A DNA stretch of 64,000 nt from the NCBI GenBank assembly GCA_006384855.1, contig VCJN01002591.1:186001-250000 (forward strand), given 5' to 3'. The position numbers were made by a program, and so were the translations under genes. This DNA is from Tetraselmis striata. Taxonomy: Eukaryota > Chlorophyta > Chlorodendrophyceae > Chlorodendrales > Chlorodendraceae. Below, one piece after another: positions 12,501 to 24,176 of the stretch (position 1 is the first letter of the stretch; every line of letters begins with the position of its first letter). The notes below the pieces were generated by a model that saw only the letters and a program-made list of their open reading frames with translations, made no database searches and was not told the origin of the DNA.

Positions 12501-15500
12501 ATATATATGTATGAAATATATATGTATGAAATATATATATGAAATATATATGTATGAAATATATGTATGAAATATATATTATATATATATATATATATGG
12601 ACCTTACATGGACCTGTATATACGGTTTGGTCATACCCTAAATTTATGTGTATATATATCTATACATACGGTATACCTTTTATCTATCTAAAAGTTATCT
12701 GTTTATATATGTGTATAGATATGCATGTACCCAAGTATATGAAGGCCCGCATGCATTCAATTGAGATAAATTGCATGAGAGAAGTTGCTGTATTTGTCAG
12801 GCGCCGTTGTAATAAAAGTTGACACTGAAAAGGATTGGCGCGGCGCAAAACGCAGCGGAGCGGCCTTTCCCGGCACGCGATGGCCATAAAAGCGTCATGG
12901 GGCGCTGGATGCGCGCTCACCCGGTACGAGCCCCCCGTGAGCAGCGCGAGCTCCTTGAGGAAGCGCGCGCCGGTGCCGCCGTCCGAGCCCGCGGGGTAGA
13001 AGCCGACCGTGTGGATGGGCGGGATGACGCCGTTCTCCTTCATCCACCCCTCCACGTAGCGCATCGTGTGCAGTGGGTCGTCCATCATGCCGTCGCTGAA
13101 GAGGTACAGACCGTCGCACTGCCCATACTCTTTCACGCGGGCGAGCGCCGACATGAGGTTGGTGTTGCCCTGGCAAGCCACGCGACAGGGGGGAAGTTGG
13201 AGGGGGCGGGGGGGGAGGGCGCGTCATGGGCGTCAAGGGGGGCACTGGAGGATAACAGCTAGCTGGGGGAAATGTATAAGGATCAGGAAAACCCTAAACC
13301 CTAAGCCCATAAACAAAAAACCACAGAACCTTTGGCTCAGTGGTGCTAAACTTTATTTGCTTTGGTGACCCGCCGACCCAAATAACAACATGCGCTCATA
13401 CAACAGGCTATCAAACCGCACAGGTGGGATTCCGGTGTGGGGATTGGTGAAGATTGCTTCCGGGTTCCCTCCGTCTTCGTTTTTCACAGGCTCTACTTCA
13501 GGTGATCGGGTGATTATCACACGTTTCGTCCGTGCCGCTCCTACCACAGGCACTCTTGCCCTTGACGAGGGCGATGAGGGCTGCGACTGTCGCGTTTTAT
13601 CAGGTGATTGACAGGAGGAGGCGAGATTGGGGCGATCGTGGGCACTCACCCGCGCCTCGGGCCAGTTCCGCACCCAGGCCTGCGCCTCGCGCAAGTACTC
13701 CGCGTCCGTGGGCATCTGCTGCGCCTTCGGCAGCGGCGGGGGCCGCGGCGCGTGCTCGCCCTTCCCGGGGCGCGCGCTCACGATGCGCCCGCCGTGGGGG
13801 CGGCCCGACGGCGGCCGCGCGCGCGTCGACGCCAGAAGCGCCTGGTGCCCGCTGTACGCGGCGGACCAGACGTAGGCGCCGCTGTTGTAGGCGATGACGT
13901 CGAAGACGGCGGACCCCGCGGCCAGCTCGCCGGTGCCCGGGTCCAGGATGTCCGCCACCACCTCCTTCATGTGAGTGAACATGCCGCGCATGGCGGGGTT
14001 CATCGTGCCCGACACGTCCAGCACCAGCAGGGGCGCCACCCCGCGCATGAAGCCCACCGGCTTGGGCTCCAGCGGGTGGGAGTACACCGGCAGGGACATG
14101 TCCGGCTCCTCCCACACCGGCTCGTCCAGCAGCTCGGGCGCCACCTCCTCCGGCATCGCCTGCGGCTCCGGCAGCTCCAGCGCCGGCTCCGGCGGCTTGG
14201 CCGGCATGGGCGGCGGCGGGTAGTGGTCCAGGTTGGGCGGCGGGTCCTCGAAGGGCGCCTCCCAGTTGAGCCATATCACCGGGCCCCACGGCTGCGGCTC
14301 GCCGCCGCTCGCGCGCCGCTCGCCGCGGCCGCTCTCCGGCGGGTCGCGCCACAGCATCTCCACCTTTGGCTTTGGCTCCAGATCCAGCTTCAGCTCGCGA
14401 TCGCCTAGGTCCTAGCGATGTCATGGCGCAGCGACACCTCAGTGGGGGACACTCCCCCCCCTTCCCAATGGTCGCGTACTACTTCCTACACATGCCGCCC
14501 AGGTTGAGTCTATAGGCGACAAGACACAGCAGCGTGAAAGGGATCCGCAAGTGGTGCAGCCGGAGCAGCACCTTCTCCACGATCGGCGTGTCGGTGAGCT
14601 TGGCAGGAGGGAGTTTGTAGTCGCCCACCGCGCGCAGCTCCTTCGCCTCCCACGGCGGCATCTCCGGCTGCGTGGGGCGCATCCCCGTCCAGTCGCCGCC
14701 GTACTTTGGACCCGCGGACGGCAAGGGCCGCGGCGGCTTGGGGATGGTCGGCCGCTCCACGCCGTCTTCGTCCGGCATGACAAACTCCGGCAGCTCGGGG
14801 TCGGGCGGCTCGCGCCACACCGGGTCCGGCACGTCCTTTTGATCCAAGAGGCACCGGCATGTGCAGCGGCGAATCGATGGTGAGCGCAATTGTAGCAATC
14901 GCAGAGGCGTTGCCGATCGACACTTTGAGCATCCCTCCTCCATGACAATGTTGGAATGACACCACTACGGGTTTTTAGGTATCAGGGTCTGGGGCTTTAT
15001 TCAGGTTTGGGTTATGCGTTTAGGGTTTGCATAAAACATTGGTATTTGGGTTTTGGGGTTTGGTTTTAACCCTAAAATGCTCAACCCCTAACCCTGCAAC
15101 CCTAAAACCCGTTGAGGCGATTTTCAAGCAGCAGAATCGTGCCAAAGCCCTTGCCAGGTGCCGATGTGATGCTTTCGAACCAGTGTCTTAGCATAGAATT
15201 GTGAGTGCGGCCCGCACCTGCCAGTCCTCCACCCAGTCCGGCACCTCCAGCAGCTCCGGAGCCACAAAGGGCATGGACGCCTCGAATACCACTGGCTCAA
15301 ACGCCGGCAGCTTGAGCTCGTGCGACTCCGGCTTTGGCGGCACCATGGACAGCTTGGGCTTGTAGTCGTCCCACACCGGCAAGACTGCGCGCCGTTCCGG
15401 GGGACAAGCATGCCGCCGTTCAACCCAGCAGCGGACGCACGACAGTGCTCAAAGTCCGCGGCGCTGATGCCATCCCGCCCTCATCCGCTGTAAACCCCCT

Positions 15501-16209
15501 AGCATGCCGCTCTCGACCGAACGCTCTCGTGGAAGGTGCGACCTCACCTTCCTCCGGGAGAGTGAGAGTGGGCTTCTCCTTCCAGATGCCCTTCTCCGCC
15601 GCCAACTCCCTCAACATGCGAATCAGCTCCTCCACCGCCGCCATCAGGTCGCGATAGCTGCCCTCGTATACGCCAAACGCCTAGGACCGGACGCAATGTT
15701 CCGGGGTAAGATCGCCACATCATGACATTTGCGGGGGGGGGGGGTTATGTGGGGGGGGTTGAGGAGCATCGCAGTATGGGCAGGGGCCTAAGCGCACCGG
15801 GCGGCCGCCTTTGTGGAAAAACTGCAGAAATTCGCCAGGCGTGACGTTGCCTTCCAGCACCTTGCCGACCGAGGGCTCCAGGTACTGCACGCCCAATCCT
15901 CCAGAGAGTCAGGCGCATGCCACGCTGTACCATGCCATGCCGTACCCACGGGCATGCCGCAGGCTGAGAATATAAAGCGTTCCCCCTTGGCAGAGTACCG
16001 GGTAGGACCCCCTTCCCCCCCTCTCATCCGCACCGCCCTACCTTGACATGCTCGAACACCACCTCCGGCTCGATGATGTACAGTAGGGAGGGCGTCCCCA
16101 TGTTTACGTCCATCCGGATGCGGGTCTTCCAGGTCGACCGGAACCGCGTGATGCGGTCCACCTTGCCACGGGGCAGCGACGCGCTGGAGACCCGCCATCG
16201 CTGCGGCGC
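6549..16209 (-). CDS. Large VWA-domain, proline-rich and coiled-coil protein (VWA3-like, probably ciliary); 5' end not resolved
   Basis: Fourteen minus-strand exons join in frame: 16209-16042, 15884-15798, 15680-15548, 15384-15218, 14835-14572, 14411-13650, 13169-12921, 12225-11954, 11492-11276, 10661-10256, 9674-9445, 8733-8332, 8229-7843 and 7394-6549 (stop). They encode 1529 residues. After a proline-rich stretch, the VWA domain shows the full MIDAS set: DVSGT (about 14018), GNTNL (about 13169) and the SDG aspartate (about 13094), followed by TGGSYR. The rest is charged and largely coiled coil (runs such as EAHEERVAANKSFN and AEKELERTM), ending in a Ser/Arg-rich tail. GNTNL and TGGSYR within the VWA resemble the VWA3A/VWA3B group, whose members occur in ciliated organisms. 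The ciliary role is inference. Introns carry AT-rich tracts, sense-strand poly-C runs and telomere-like repeats. The first exon(s) lie upstream of 16209. Confidence 0.78.
7760..7842. repeat. G-rich homopolymer tract in VWA intron (C-rich in the sense strand)
   Basis: Runs of G interrupted by single bases (7790-7830) lie directly downstream of the donor at 7842 on the coding strand. The poly-proline tail that six-frame translation attaches to the upstream exon is intron read-through. Confidence 0.6.
10080..10215. repeat. AT-rich (TATA/TATG)n intron tract
   Basis: Low-complexity ATGTATATATA and GTGTGTGT stretches inside the intron between VWA exons 9674 and 10256. No coding signal. Confidence 0.6.
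12420..12700. repeat. AT-rich GAAATATATATGTAT tandem repeats in VWA intron
   Basis: Degenerate repeats of ATATATGTATGAAAT (12490-12580) followed by (AT)n, inside the intron between exons 12225 and 12921. Confidence 0.7.
14986..15112. repeat. Telomere-like interstitial repeats (TTTAGGG family) in VWA intron
   Basis: Degenerate TTTAGGG/TTTTGGGG units in one orientation (14990-15065) are followed by CCCTAAA units in the other (15068-15110), inside a VWA intron. A shorter tract (AAACCCTAAACCCTAA) lies at 13290-13306. Confidence 0.65.
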
Positions 16210-16524
16210 CTGAAGTGGTGGGTGCGGGAGGGAGGGGAAGAGTAAGTGCGAGGAATGATGTTGTTGTCGTCGAGGAAAGGGGGGGAGTCGGCATTGCAAG
16301 TCGCCAATACACTCATATTCGTAGGCGCCAGATCGGCATGTGGCTCGACTCGAAAAATAAAGCCGGCTCTTCCAACAAGCCGCGCACCGGCGCGACCTCA
16401 CGTCGCGACGCGCATGAATGGGGTGAGTTCCCGCGCAGGTGCACCGCGAGATCGCCGCGTGGTAGGTTGGGTCGCGTGTGGCGACTGCTGGTTAGTGCGG
16501 AGAGCGAGCGCCCTGAGCGTCGGG

Positions 16525-16815
16525 TCAGCAGCCATCGGGTTTCGGTTTGGTTCCGGTGTAGTTCTGCACCTGGTGCGGGATGACAGCGCCCTCCGCCAGC
16601 TCCTGCAAGCTCGCGCCGCTGCGAGCCTTGTAACCCTCCGCCTGCGGGTTTTTGTTGCCACCTGGAGGCCGACGCAGCCCCAGCCGCCCTGTGGTCATGG
16701 CCCGGCTGCTTCCGCTTGCCGGCTCGCCCTCCTCATCCGCCGCGGCTGGCCGCCCCTCGCCCGCAGGCATGCCGACCGCTCGCGCCTTGCGCCTGCTTCG
16801 CGAGTGCACCCGTAA
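16525..16815 (-). other. Candidate 5' exon of the VWA gene
   Basis: A minus-strand open stretch reads MTTGRLGLRRPPGGN..., then LQELAEGAVIPHQ, followed by a GTGCAG donor-like sequence. Its composition and strand fit the N-terminus of the large VWA gene. I could not link it to exon 16209-16042 (which needs a phase-0 junction) without an extra exon. Confidence 0.35.
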
Positions 16816-17409
16816 TGTATTGCTTGTATGGCTGAGTACGGTTACTCTGGCTACCTGTACTGTACGGTTTTTGAAACCCGACCCCCGCAGCACCCGCGCC
16901 CCCACCGTGAGTGCGCAAGCCACGGCAGCCGTCAAATGAACAAACTAGTGGAAGACCAGCTCCCCACGAGCTGCCGTGAACGTCTGGAGTTTAGATGTTT
17001 GCACCATTGGACGCGACGTAGTATGACCGCCTTGCGATTGGCGGTGCCCATGCTGGCCGCCTTATTGCTGATGCCCGACGACAATGAGGATACGCCGACG
17101 AAAGTCCTGTCCCGGGGGCGGGAAAATAAAACGCCGACGACAATGGGTGTGTGGTTTTTTTCCCGCTCCCGGAACAGGACTGGCACCAGTGAAACCCTTG
17201 CAGCGTCTCTACGACGGCCGTTTAGGCAGCGGTCCAGTCACGGAACGCGCTCCGTGATTGTCAACAAACAAATTGCCGGAGCATTCCGCGAGACTAATTA
17301 AAGGCTCCACATTACATTTCCAACACATGAGCTAATAGCTGCAAAAGGCGATCATGAAATCACCCGAAAAGGCAAGGAAACGTCCATTAATTCAGCAACC
17401 GTAGTTGGA
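16816..17409. other. Spacer with dispersed-repeat pieces and a LINE tail
   Basis: It contains the tail motif CCCGGGGGCGGGAAAAT (17110-17126). It also holds one copy of a 48-bp sequence (17174-17221) found again at 32848-32895. At about 17320-17400 a further short copy of the 3' tail of the neighbouring LINE family occurs (AGCTAATAGCTGCAAAAGGCG, in antisense). No gene is seen. Confidence 0.45.
17174..17221. repeat. 48-bp dispersed repeat, copy 1
   Basis: ACAGGACTGGCACCAGTG... through ...CGACGGCCGT is identical to 32848-32895 and follows a C-rich, poly-T tail-like segment at both sites. Confidence 0.8.
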
Positions 17410-18836
17410 TTTAATTATATGAGCTAGCAGCAGAAGGCGATATCGGAAATCACCAAAGAAAAGGGCAATCAGAAAGGTCCTCTACAGCGACTGCGGGGTG
17501 GAAGCAGCAACATGAGAAGACGTGGAGTGGGCACGAGCACACGCATCAGACTTGGCCATCTGCACACCGGCAGAGAGAATGCCGCCCAGGGTACCATGCA
17601 CGCAAGCCGAGACCCGCTGCAACAGCCCCCGCCGTGTGCGCGACAGGTGACGGCGGAACTCAGCAGGTTGGCTGGCGACAAAGTTCCGAAGTGCCTGAAC
17701 GGATTGACCACGAAGAAAGCAAGAGGTCGGGGCGGAAGGACCGCCAGGGAAGTTGCGCACAGCCAACAGCACCGCGAAGATGTAGACCACCGTCAAAGCG
17801 GACTTCCCGAGACGGCCGCGGTCCTCAACCACAAAAGGGTAGTACCGGTGAACACCCTGCACTGGGGCGGAAGACGCCCGGTCCGCTGCCAACTTAGCAT
17901 GCTCCGCCTCGGTCGCCGCGATTCCCGGGATGCACCAGCGGGGGTCGTTGCTCCAAGTGGGGGTCGTGGAGGACACGCACGCGAAGTCGATCATGTAATC
18001 GCACGCCGCCCCCCCCCACCCCGCCAGCGTCAGGTCCGACGGCCGCGAGCGGTCCGCTGGGCGCAGCCCACTCGTCTCAAGGGTAAAGTCGCCGGCTCCC
18101 GAACGGTCCCGGTCAAGCACCGCCCCCGCATCAATTGCCACAGATGCCCACAGGTTCTTCAAAGCGGTATGCATGCGGTGCTTGTAGTTCGCTACGGGGC
18201 ATATGGGTAGATGATCCACGATGAAATCCGTAGCGCTCCGGTTCGAGCCATCCGTAGAGCGAAGCCATAAGGGATCAATACCACACGTGGGGAAGGGCAA
18301 GTGACAAGCGCGGAACCTCCGCGCGGGCAAAGGCCCAGTACCCGCGCAGCGGCGGCCGAATAAGCAGCATGGGGAATCTTGCGGGCGGACTCGTGATCCG
18401 ACTGGAAAAGCGATAGGGAGCCCGGCCCGCACGCGCTGTACAAGCGCAGGGTATCAAGTCGCGAGGCCGTTGCACCATTACGTTGGAAGCTGAGATCGAG
18501 GGCCACGAAGTCACGCAAGCGAATCGCGCGGCTGAGGTGGCGTTGAACAACCATGGTCGTGGGTTGATCATCGGAGGTCGCACCCGAACCCGTACCCGAG
18601 GGCGGAGCAGTAGAACCTGGCAGCGATTCTGGGAGGGAAACAGTCGCTGCTGACGGAGGGTGCGCCACTAATTCGCCCGGCGACGGTATCTTCAGAGCTA
18701 CAAAAGCGCATGTAGTAACGGTACTGGCAGTACTCGTACCACCGATAGGAAGCAATTGCTGATGCGCAGCAGAGGCGGCCTCACCAGTACCAACTCCAAG
18801 AGGAGTGGCCGTAAAATGAGATGTGGTGACGCGCAT
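17410..18836 (-). mobile_element. LINE (non-LTR retrotransposon) 3' part, copy 1
   Basis: The minus strand encodes a C-terminal LINE polyprotein segment in two overlapping open frames, so it is frameshifted. Recognisable is the pattern DYMIDFACVSSTTPTW, then EAEHAKLAADR, HRYYPFVVEDRGRLGKSAL and ALRNFVASQ. This matches the conserved domain that follows reverse transcriptase in many algal LINEs (a basic Asp-Phe-V...S block, an AEAxK block and a PFxVExxGxxG block). The 3' tail ends near AGCTAGCTCATATAATTAAA (reading minus). The reverse transcriptase itself is absent, as expected for 5' truncation. The copy at 21205-22545 lies in inverted orientation. Confidence 0.7.
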
Positions 18837-19179
18837 TCCTCCGCTAGTGCTCGTACCCGTACGGGTCGTTGGTACCGTCTAGAACACTGCCATCAAAATA
18901 CCCGGCACTGACCACAAAAGGTCCGCCCTATTCGAATGGGCCGAGTTGGGGCAAGCCCCATCCCGCGGAGCAAAGCAGTTTTCGGGAGTGCGATACATGT
19001 GCAAAAAAAAAGGTAATGTGAGGGAAGGCCCGACGCCATAGCTAGAAAAAATTCCCATTCCCAGTAAATTCCGGGGCGCCGTCAAGGGAGGGGGGGACCC
19101 CCGCCCAAAATGAAAGCAATTAAGACCTCAGGTGTTGACGCAATAACCTGACTACTAATAAAATCCCTAAACTCCGGAA
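18837..19179. other. Spacer between LINE fragments
   Basis: No gene is recognisable. It has a short poly-A run (19002-19012) and G/C homopolymers near 19090-19100. It may be the 5' remainder of one of the flanking elements. Confidence 0.35.
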
Positions 19180-19980
19180 CTAACAACCCAAATTATGACG
19201 ATGATACCCCCCACCGCCGCAGGCGGCACTCCACCAATACATGTTCAATAGTCCGAGATTCCCCTCCGCCACATGCAAGGCGGTGTTCAAGGAACCGCTC
19301 AGGCATGGCATGAATCCGGGCCAATCGGCAGGCAGCGGGAAATACTCGTCGGATGCGTAATTGTATTATATATTATGTAGCCCGGCCACAACCCCCGCGG
19401 GACACGCGCATCGTACTTTGGCAAAAGGGTTTGACGCATAAGACACATGGACATATATACCCCAGGCATGTGTTAATGCGTGCTAACTCTGCCAACGATT
19501 CGTAACGCGCCCACGTCGATCCCTTTACTAGTTTAGCGGCATCGCGCGCGGCTAGTGACCTTCACTCAAGTGGAAGGTGCGCCCCCTCAGCTATCCCTAC
19601 GTGCGCCCTAGCTAGTCGATCTAACCACCGCACATCAGTCCCCGACGTCCACGTGTTAGGGCGCGCACGACTTGGTTGATATACAAAATGGGTTATACAT
19701 GTATTGATTAAAGTCGGGTGCTTTAAGGAACGCCCGAGCCCGTGTCGCATCGGCGGCCGTAGCCTCTATGGGCGCAATACCTAACTAATTCCCGCATCAT
19801 CGGGGCAGTGCCCGCCCCATGGGAGTTTTTACACACCCCAATAGGGCACCGCAAGCACTGATTAAGTACGGTTTGTAATTGATTTGCGCCGCTAGTTCTA
19901 TCCATACCCCATACTTCACACTCGTAAGTTAGAACCGATAGTACACAATTCTTGAAGACAGACACACCCACAATAACAGG
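19180..19980 (-). mobile_element. Second LINE family, reverse-transcriptase C-terminal remnant
   Basis: At 19971-19723 the minus strand reads VLSVLTYECEVWGMD followed by QLQTVLNQCLRCPIGV, the typical LINE thumb region (L-YG-E-W, then L...Q...LR...G). Further down (about 19390-19215) it reads RIHAMPERFLEHRLACGGGE and then TIEHVLVECRLRRWG, the Cys/His-type motif that follows it (R....ER.L.CGGGE...H.L..C). Stops and frame changes separate the two parts, so it is decayed. The sequence differs from the flanking inverted LINE copies and belongs to another family. Confidence 0.68.
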
Positions 19981-20183
19981 ACTTATGCCCCGTCCACCGA
20001 CTAATACCGAATCGAGCGCCTCAATGGCGCGTTTACCTTGCTTGTTACCTTGGACGTCACTTCATCGGCTGCGTCAAGCAGTCCCACTCCCTCTACCCCT
20101 AGGCATACCTAGAGTCACACCTAAAGGACAAGCCAGCCGGCAGTCGGATGATACTCCGCTCCACGGTTGATGGTGTTGGCATG

Positions 20184-20870
20184 ATGGCAATCGGGTACAC
20201 TTACAACAGAAGGAGGGTGTTGTTCTGGCTACGGAGGGGGCGGGAGGTGTGCATGACGGCGAGCCGTACATTCAACGCTGGGCCGACGACCAGAACAACG
20301 TCACCACAAGGGCCATACCTCGTCCTTATGTGTTGTCACAGTATTTCGCGCCAGAAGCCTACGAGTCGACAACCACAACCATAGCCGCCAGCACGACCTA
20401 AAGCTGGACGATCTGTGGCACACGCAGGGATTTTGGTTCCGCATGCACACAACTATAGCTGGAATCCAAGCAGTCACCGACTGCTGCAAGCTGCCGCCGT
20501 ACCACCTTCCCCGTCACCACCCTCTGGCAAACACTGGTGTTGTCAACTTTGCCGACATCCTGTGCAAGGCCTAATATACAACAGGTTGCAAAGGTTGGTG
20601 AAGTCGACTCACATGTCAGAGCACGTGGCACTGGCCGACATTACAAACGACGAGCCGCCCCCGCTGCCTTAGAGCATTACCCCGGCAAACGCCCCGACAA
20701 CGACAACGCCACCAAGCAAGCCCGCTGCACTATGTGCCGTGTGGACGACAACAATCTGGGTCGGACGTCCTACACGTGCCCGGACTGCGACATCCCTCTT
20801 AGCATCGCGAGCAAGAGGTGTAAGGGGCATCGCTTGCTGAACATGGCACCCCCACATGACCGCCCATGAG
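20184..20870 (+). pseudogene. piggyBac-like transposase C-terminal remnant
   Basis: Plus-strand pieces read GEPYIQRWADDQNNVTTRAI and PRPYVLSQYFAPEAYES, then LWHTQGFWFRMHTTIAGI. The end is a Cys-rich finger, RCTMCRVDDNNLGRTSYTCPDC, with the pattern C-x2-C...Y-x-C-x2-C-x3-L, ahead of C...H. This order resembles piggyBac-family transposases (DDE_Tnp_1_7), whose C-terminus carries such a finger. Frame changes and stops occur between the pieces, so it is inactive. The catalytic Asp block further upstream is not clear. Confidence 0.55.
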
Positions 20871-21204
20871 CTCGCGGTTTACGGCGTCAACCGCCGCACG
20901 GACTAGGCCGCCAACGGGCGACCGTCCCGTCCCAAACCCCGTACCTCAAGACCTTCCTTCCCCCGGTCAGCTACCGGCTGATGGTTGCCCCTCCGCAGTG
21001 ATCTGACTGGAACCGGTGGTGTTATGCTGGTATTCAGCGAGCTGCACCACCTTAGAGGGCGACTACGCTTTGGTTAGGAGCGCAGCCCGCGTAGTATTAG
21101 TAGTATGTAATTAAAATCTGTAAATGCTGCCGACGCGGCCCGTGTTGTATACTCGTGTCGTATATATACCATACAACATATCCGGACGACGCACTATAGA
21201 TCGC
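20871..21204. other. Spacer after the piggyBac-like remnant
   Basis: No gene or clear element end. The last 40 bases lead into the homology shared with the inverted LINE copy. Confidence 0.35.
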
Positions 21205-22545
21205 TTCCTATCGGTGGTACGAGTACTGCCAAAATCGTTACTACATGCGCTTTTGTAGCTCTCAAGATACCGTCGCCCCGCGAATTAGTGCCACCCCCTC
21301 CGTCAGTGGCATCTCCTTCCCTACTAGAACCTCAGCCAGGCGATACTACAGCTCCGCCTTCGGATACGGGTACGGGTGCTGCCTCCGATGATCAACCCAC
21401 GACGACCATGGTTGTCCAACGCCATCTCAGCCGTGCGATTCGCTTGCGTGACTTCGTGACCCTCGCTCTTGGCTTCCATCGTATCGGTGCCGCGGCCTCG
21501 CGCCTTGATACCCTGCGTTTGTACAGCGCGTGCGGGCCGGGCTCCCTATCGCTTTTTCAGTCGTATCAGGAGTCAGCCCGGAAGATTCCCCATGCTGCTT
21601 ATTCGGCCGCCGCTCCGCAGGTGCTGGGCCTTCGCCCCGCGCGAGGGTTCCGCGCTTGTCACATGTCATGACCTCACGTGTGGTATTGACCCCTTATGGC
21701 TTCGCTCTACGGATGGCTCGAACCGGAATGCCACGGATTTCGTCGTGGAACATCTGCCCATCTGCCCCGTTGCGAACTACACGCACCGCATGCATACCGC
21801 TTTGAAAAATCTGTGGGCTTCCGTGGCGATCGAAGCGGAGGCGGTGCACGACCGGGACCGCTCGGGAATCGGCGACTTGACCTTGAGACGAGTGGGTTGG
21901 GCCCAGCGGACCGCTCGCGGCCGTTAGATTTGATGCTGTCGGGGTTGGGGGGGGGGGGGGGGGTGCGATTACATGATCGATTTCGTGTGTGTGTCCTCCA
22001 CGACCCCCACTTGGGGCAACGACCCCCGCTGGTGCACCCCGAGGATCGCGGCGACCGAGGCGGAGCACAACAAGCTAGCGGCGGACCGGGCGCGTCTTCC
22101 GCCCCGGTGCAGGGTGTTCACCGGTACTACCGTTTTGTGGTTGAGGACTGCGGTCGCCTCGGAAAATCCGCTTTGACGGTGGTCTACATCTTTGCGGTGT
22201 TGCTTGTTGTGCGCAACTTCCCTAGCGGTCCTTCCGCCCCGACTTCATGCTTCTTACGTGGCCAGTCCGTCCAAGCTCTTCGGAACTATGTCGCCAGCCA
22301 ACCCGCTGAGTTCCGCCATCACCTGTCGCGCACGCGGCGGGGGTTGTTTGCAGCGAGTCCCAGCTTGCGTGCATGGTATCTTGGGCGGCATTTTCTCTCC
22401 CGGAGTAGTGCAGACGGCCAAGTCTGATGCGTTCGCCCGTGGTCATTCCGCACCCTCTTCTGGTGTTGTTTCCACCTCGCAATTGTTGTACGACGTTTCC
22501 TATATTTCCTTTTTGGGAGATTTCCTGAGCGCCTTTTGCAGCTAG
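21205..22545 (+). mobile_element. LINE 3' part, copy 2 (inverted relative to copy 1)
   Basis: It encodes the same C-terminal protein as 17410-18836 (DRFRVCVLHDPH/MIDFVCVSSTTPTW, then HRYYRFVVEDCGRLGKSAL, then ALRNYVASQ). Homology with copy 1 begins about 21205 (TCCTATCGGTGGTACGAGTA) and ends at the 3' tail GCAGCTAGCTCATGTAA (22538-22554). A long G run at about 21944-21963 interrupts the coding sequence and shifts the frame. The copies differ at many positions, so they are separate old insertions or an old inverted duplication. Confidence 0.7.
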
Positions 22546-24176
22546 CTCATGTAACTATACGCACTATAGATACAATGATCTATACATACATTGTATTCAA
22601 TTATAATGTATGGTACTATGGTCTAAGCAATGGCCCACATGCAGACATGGCCATAGCGACTACTGGTACCAGTAAGTAGACTATTTTGCGAGTTCTGCAG
22701 GAACATATGCGGGGTGTGAGGGTGGCATACCCTCTACACGCGCGTTGTTTCGATGAATCCTTAGTATAATAGATTTGGTTTCGGGGCACTGCCTTTTGCT
22801 TGCGAGCCGTTCGCTTTGATTTCGTGCGTTTTGCCGTTGACATGACGTGCATCTCTTTCGCAACTTCGTCGACAGTCGCACCGCGGAGTGTTGATGACAC
22901 ATTTCGCGCACGCGGCGGGAATCAATTGATGATGCAGCAACACGACATGTTTTCTGGTTGCGTGCATTGTGCCATGGGCGGTCAGGATGTTCTCCCCAAT
23001 GATGTGCAAGGCTAAGGCTGCGTGTGTGCTAATGCTTTTTCACCCTCCTCTTCGTCTATTGGTTCACACTCGCAGCAAGAGCGACAGATGCTTGCGCGTT
23101 ACATGTAGCGCTTGAATGGGCGATTTTCTAAATTGCCTCTCGCAGGTATAGGTTAAGGTTTTAGGGTTTAAAAACCCAAAAACCTTAAAGCTAGCTCAGC
23201 TAAATGTATGCCGCGCGCCCGCGCGGTATGATGAGCACCATTATTATACACGTACCGTTGGTACTGTACTCTGTGCTGCACACGCCGGAAGTGGTCCTCC
23301 TATTATACCGCAAGTCGATACTCATATTCATTTATATTATGACGGTGTTTATTCTTTTTAAATACACTTTTATGCATAACTGTTCATAAATTAGGATCCG
23401 CCCAGCCTCAAAACAACTGCTACACGCTATATAGGGCCCGTCACGCCAGCCACAGTGTATTGTGTTAGTAGTATAAAGTACTCCGCCCATTATGGGTATA
23501 ATGGGTATACTTGATTCAGTAGAAATGTACGCAGAATATGGGAGTGCGAATATTAATGGGAATCTCCTATGTGTGGTACACTACTGATTTGTTGACAAAC
23601 GAAGACTGAAGACGGTCCAACATCCCGAAGGAGCTCATCACAATGGACTTCGTTAGTGTTTCTCATTGGTCCGTGATGTTGCCCCCCCCCCCCTACAGAA
23701 TGGGCTGCTGGCAACCGTGGCACCATTGTCTCTGTCCGCCACAGAGGCATCATGCCGCTATCCGGCAGATTATGGCTGCAGCCGGATGTGCACTGGACGC
23801 AAGGCAGGCAGGGCGGCGGGGCTGCATGTTGAGGGGGCATTCATCTGGGCGTGGGCCGCCATACCCCCCCCCCCCCCCCTTCCTCCTCCCATCATGGGCG
23901 CGCTTCGCACCCTGCACGACCCCAAACACCCGCGCCCAACAAGATGCCCCTCGGGGTGAAACACACGACAGAGAATACATGCCATTGTCGTGCACCCGTG
24001 CTCAGCTTTCTGCGGCGGCCAGTGCGTGCCGCTTGGCGCTTGGCAGCGCATTCGGGTCCCATGCCTGTGTGGACGTTGGGGGGGGGGGGGGGGGGGGGGG
24101 GGGCAGGCTCGGGTGAATCAATTTGGGAAATCTTACAGCAGTTCCGCCGTCAGCAGACCCCGGAGGTGCGCTTTGC
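22546..24176. other. Spacer between transposon nest and RPF2
   Basis: No gene is recognisable. It contains an AT-rich part (22560-22620, 23300-23400), a telomere-like inverted pair (TTTTAGGGTTTAAAAACCC at about 23159-23177), C runs at 23684-23693 and 23866-23880, and a G run at about 24080-24102. The last part is the 3' flank of RPF2. Confidence 0.4.

Noticed and set aside
13600-14424. Long ORFs of over 260 codons in other frames across the VWA exon
   Set aside because: Composition is Gly/Ala/Arg-rich without domains; the VWA motif lies in one frame only and fits the splice phases.
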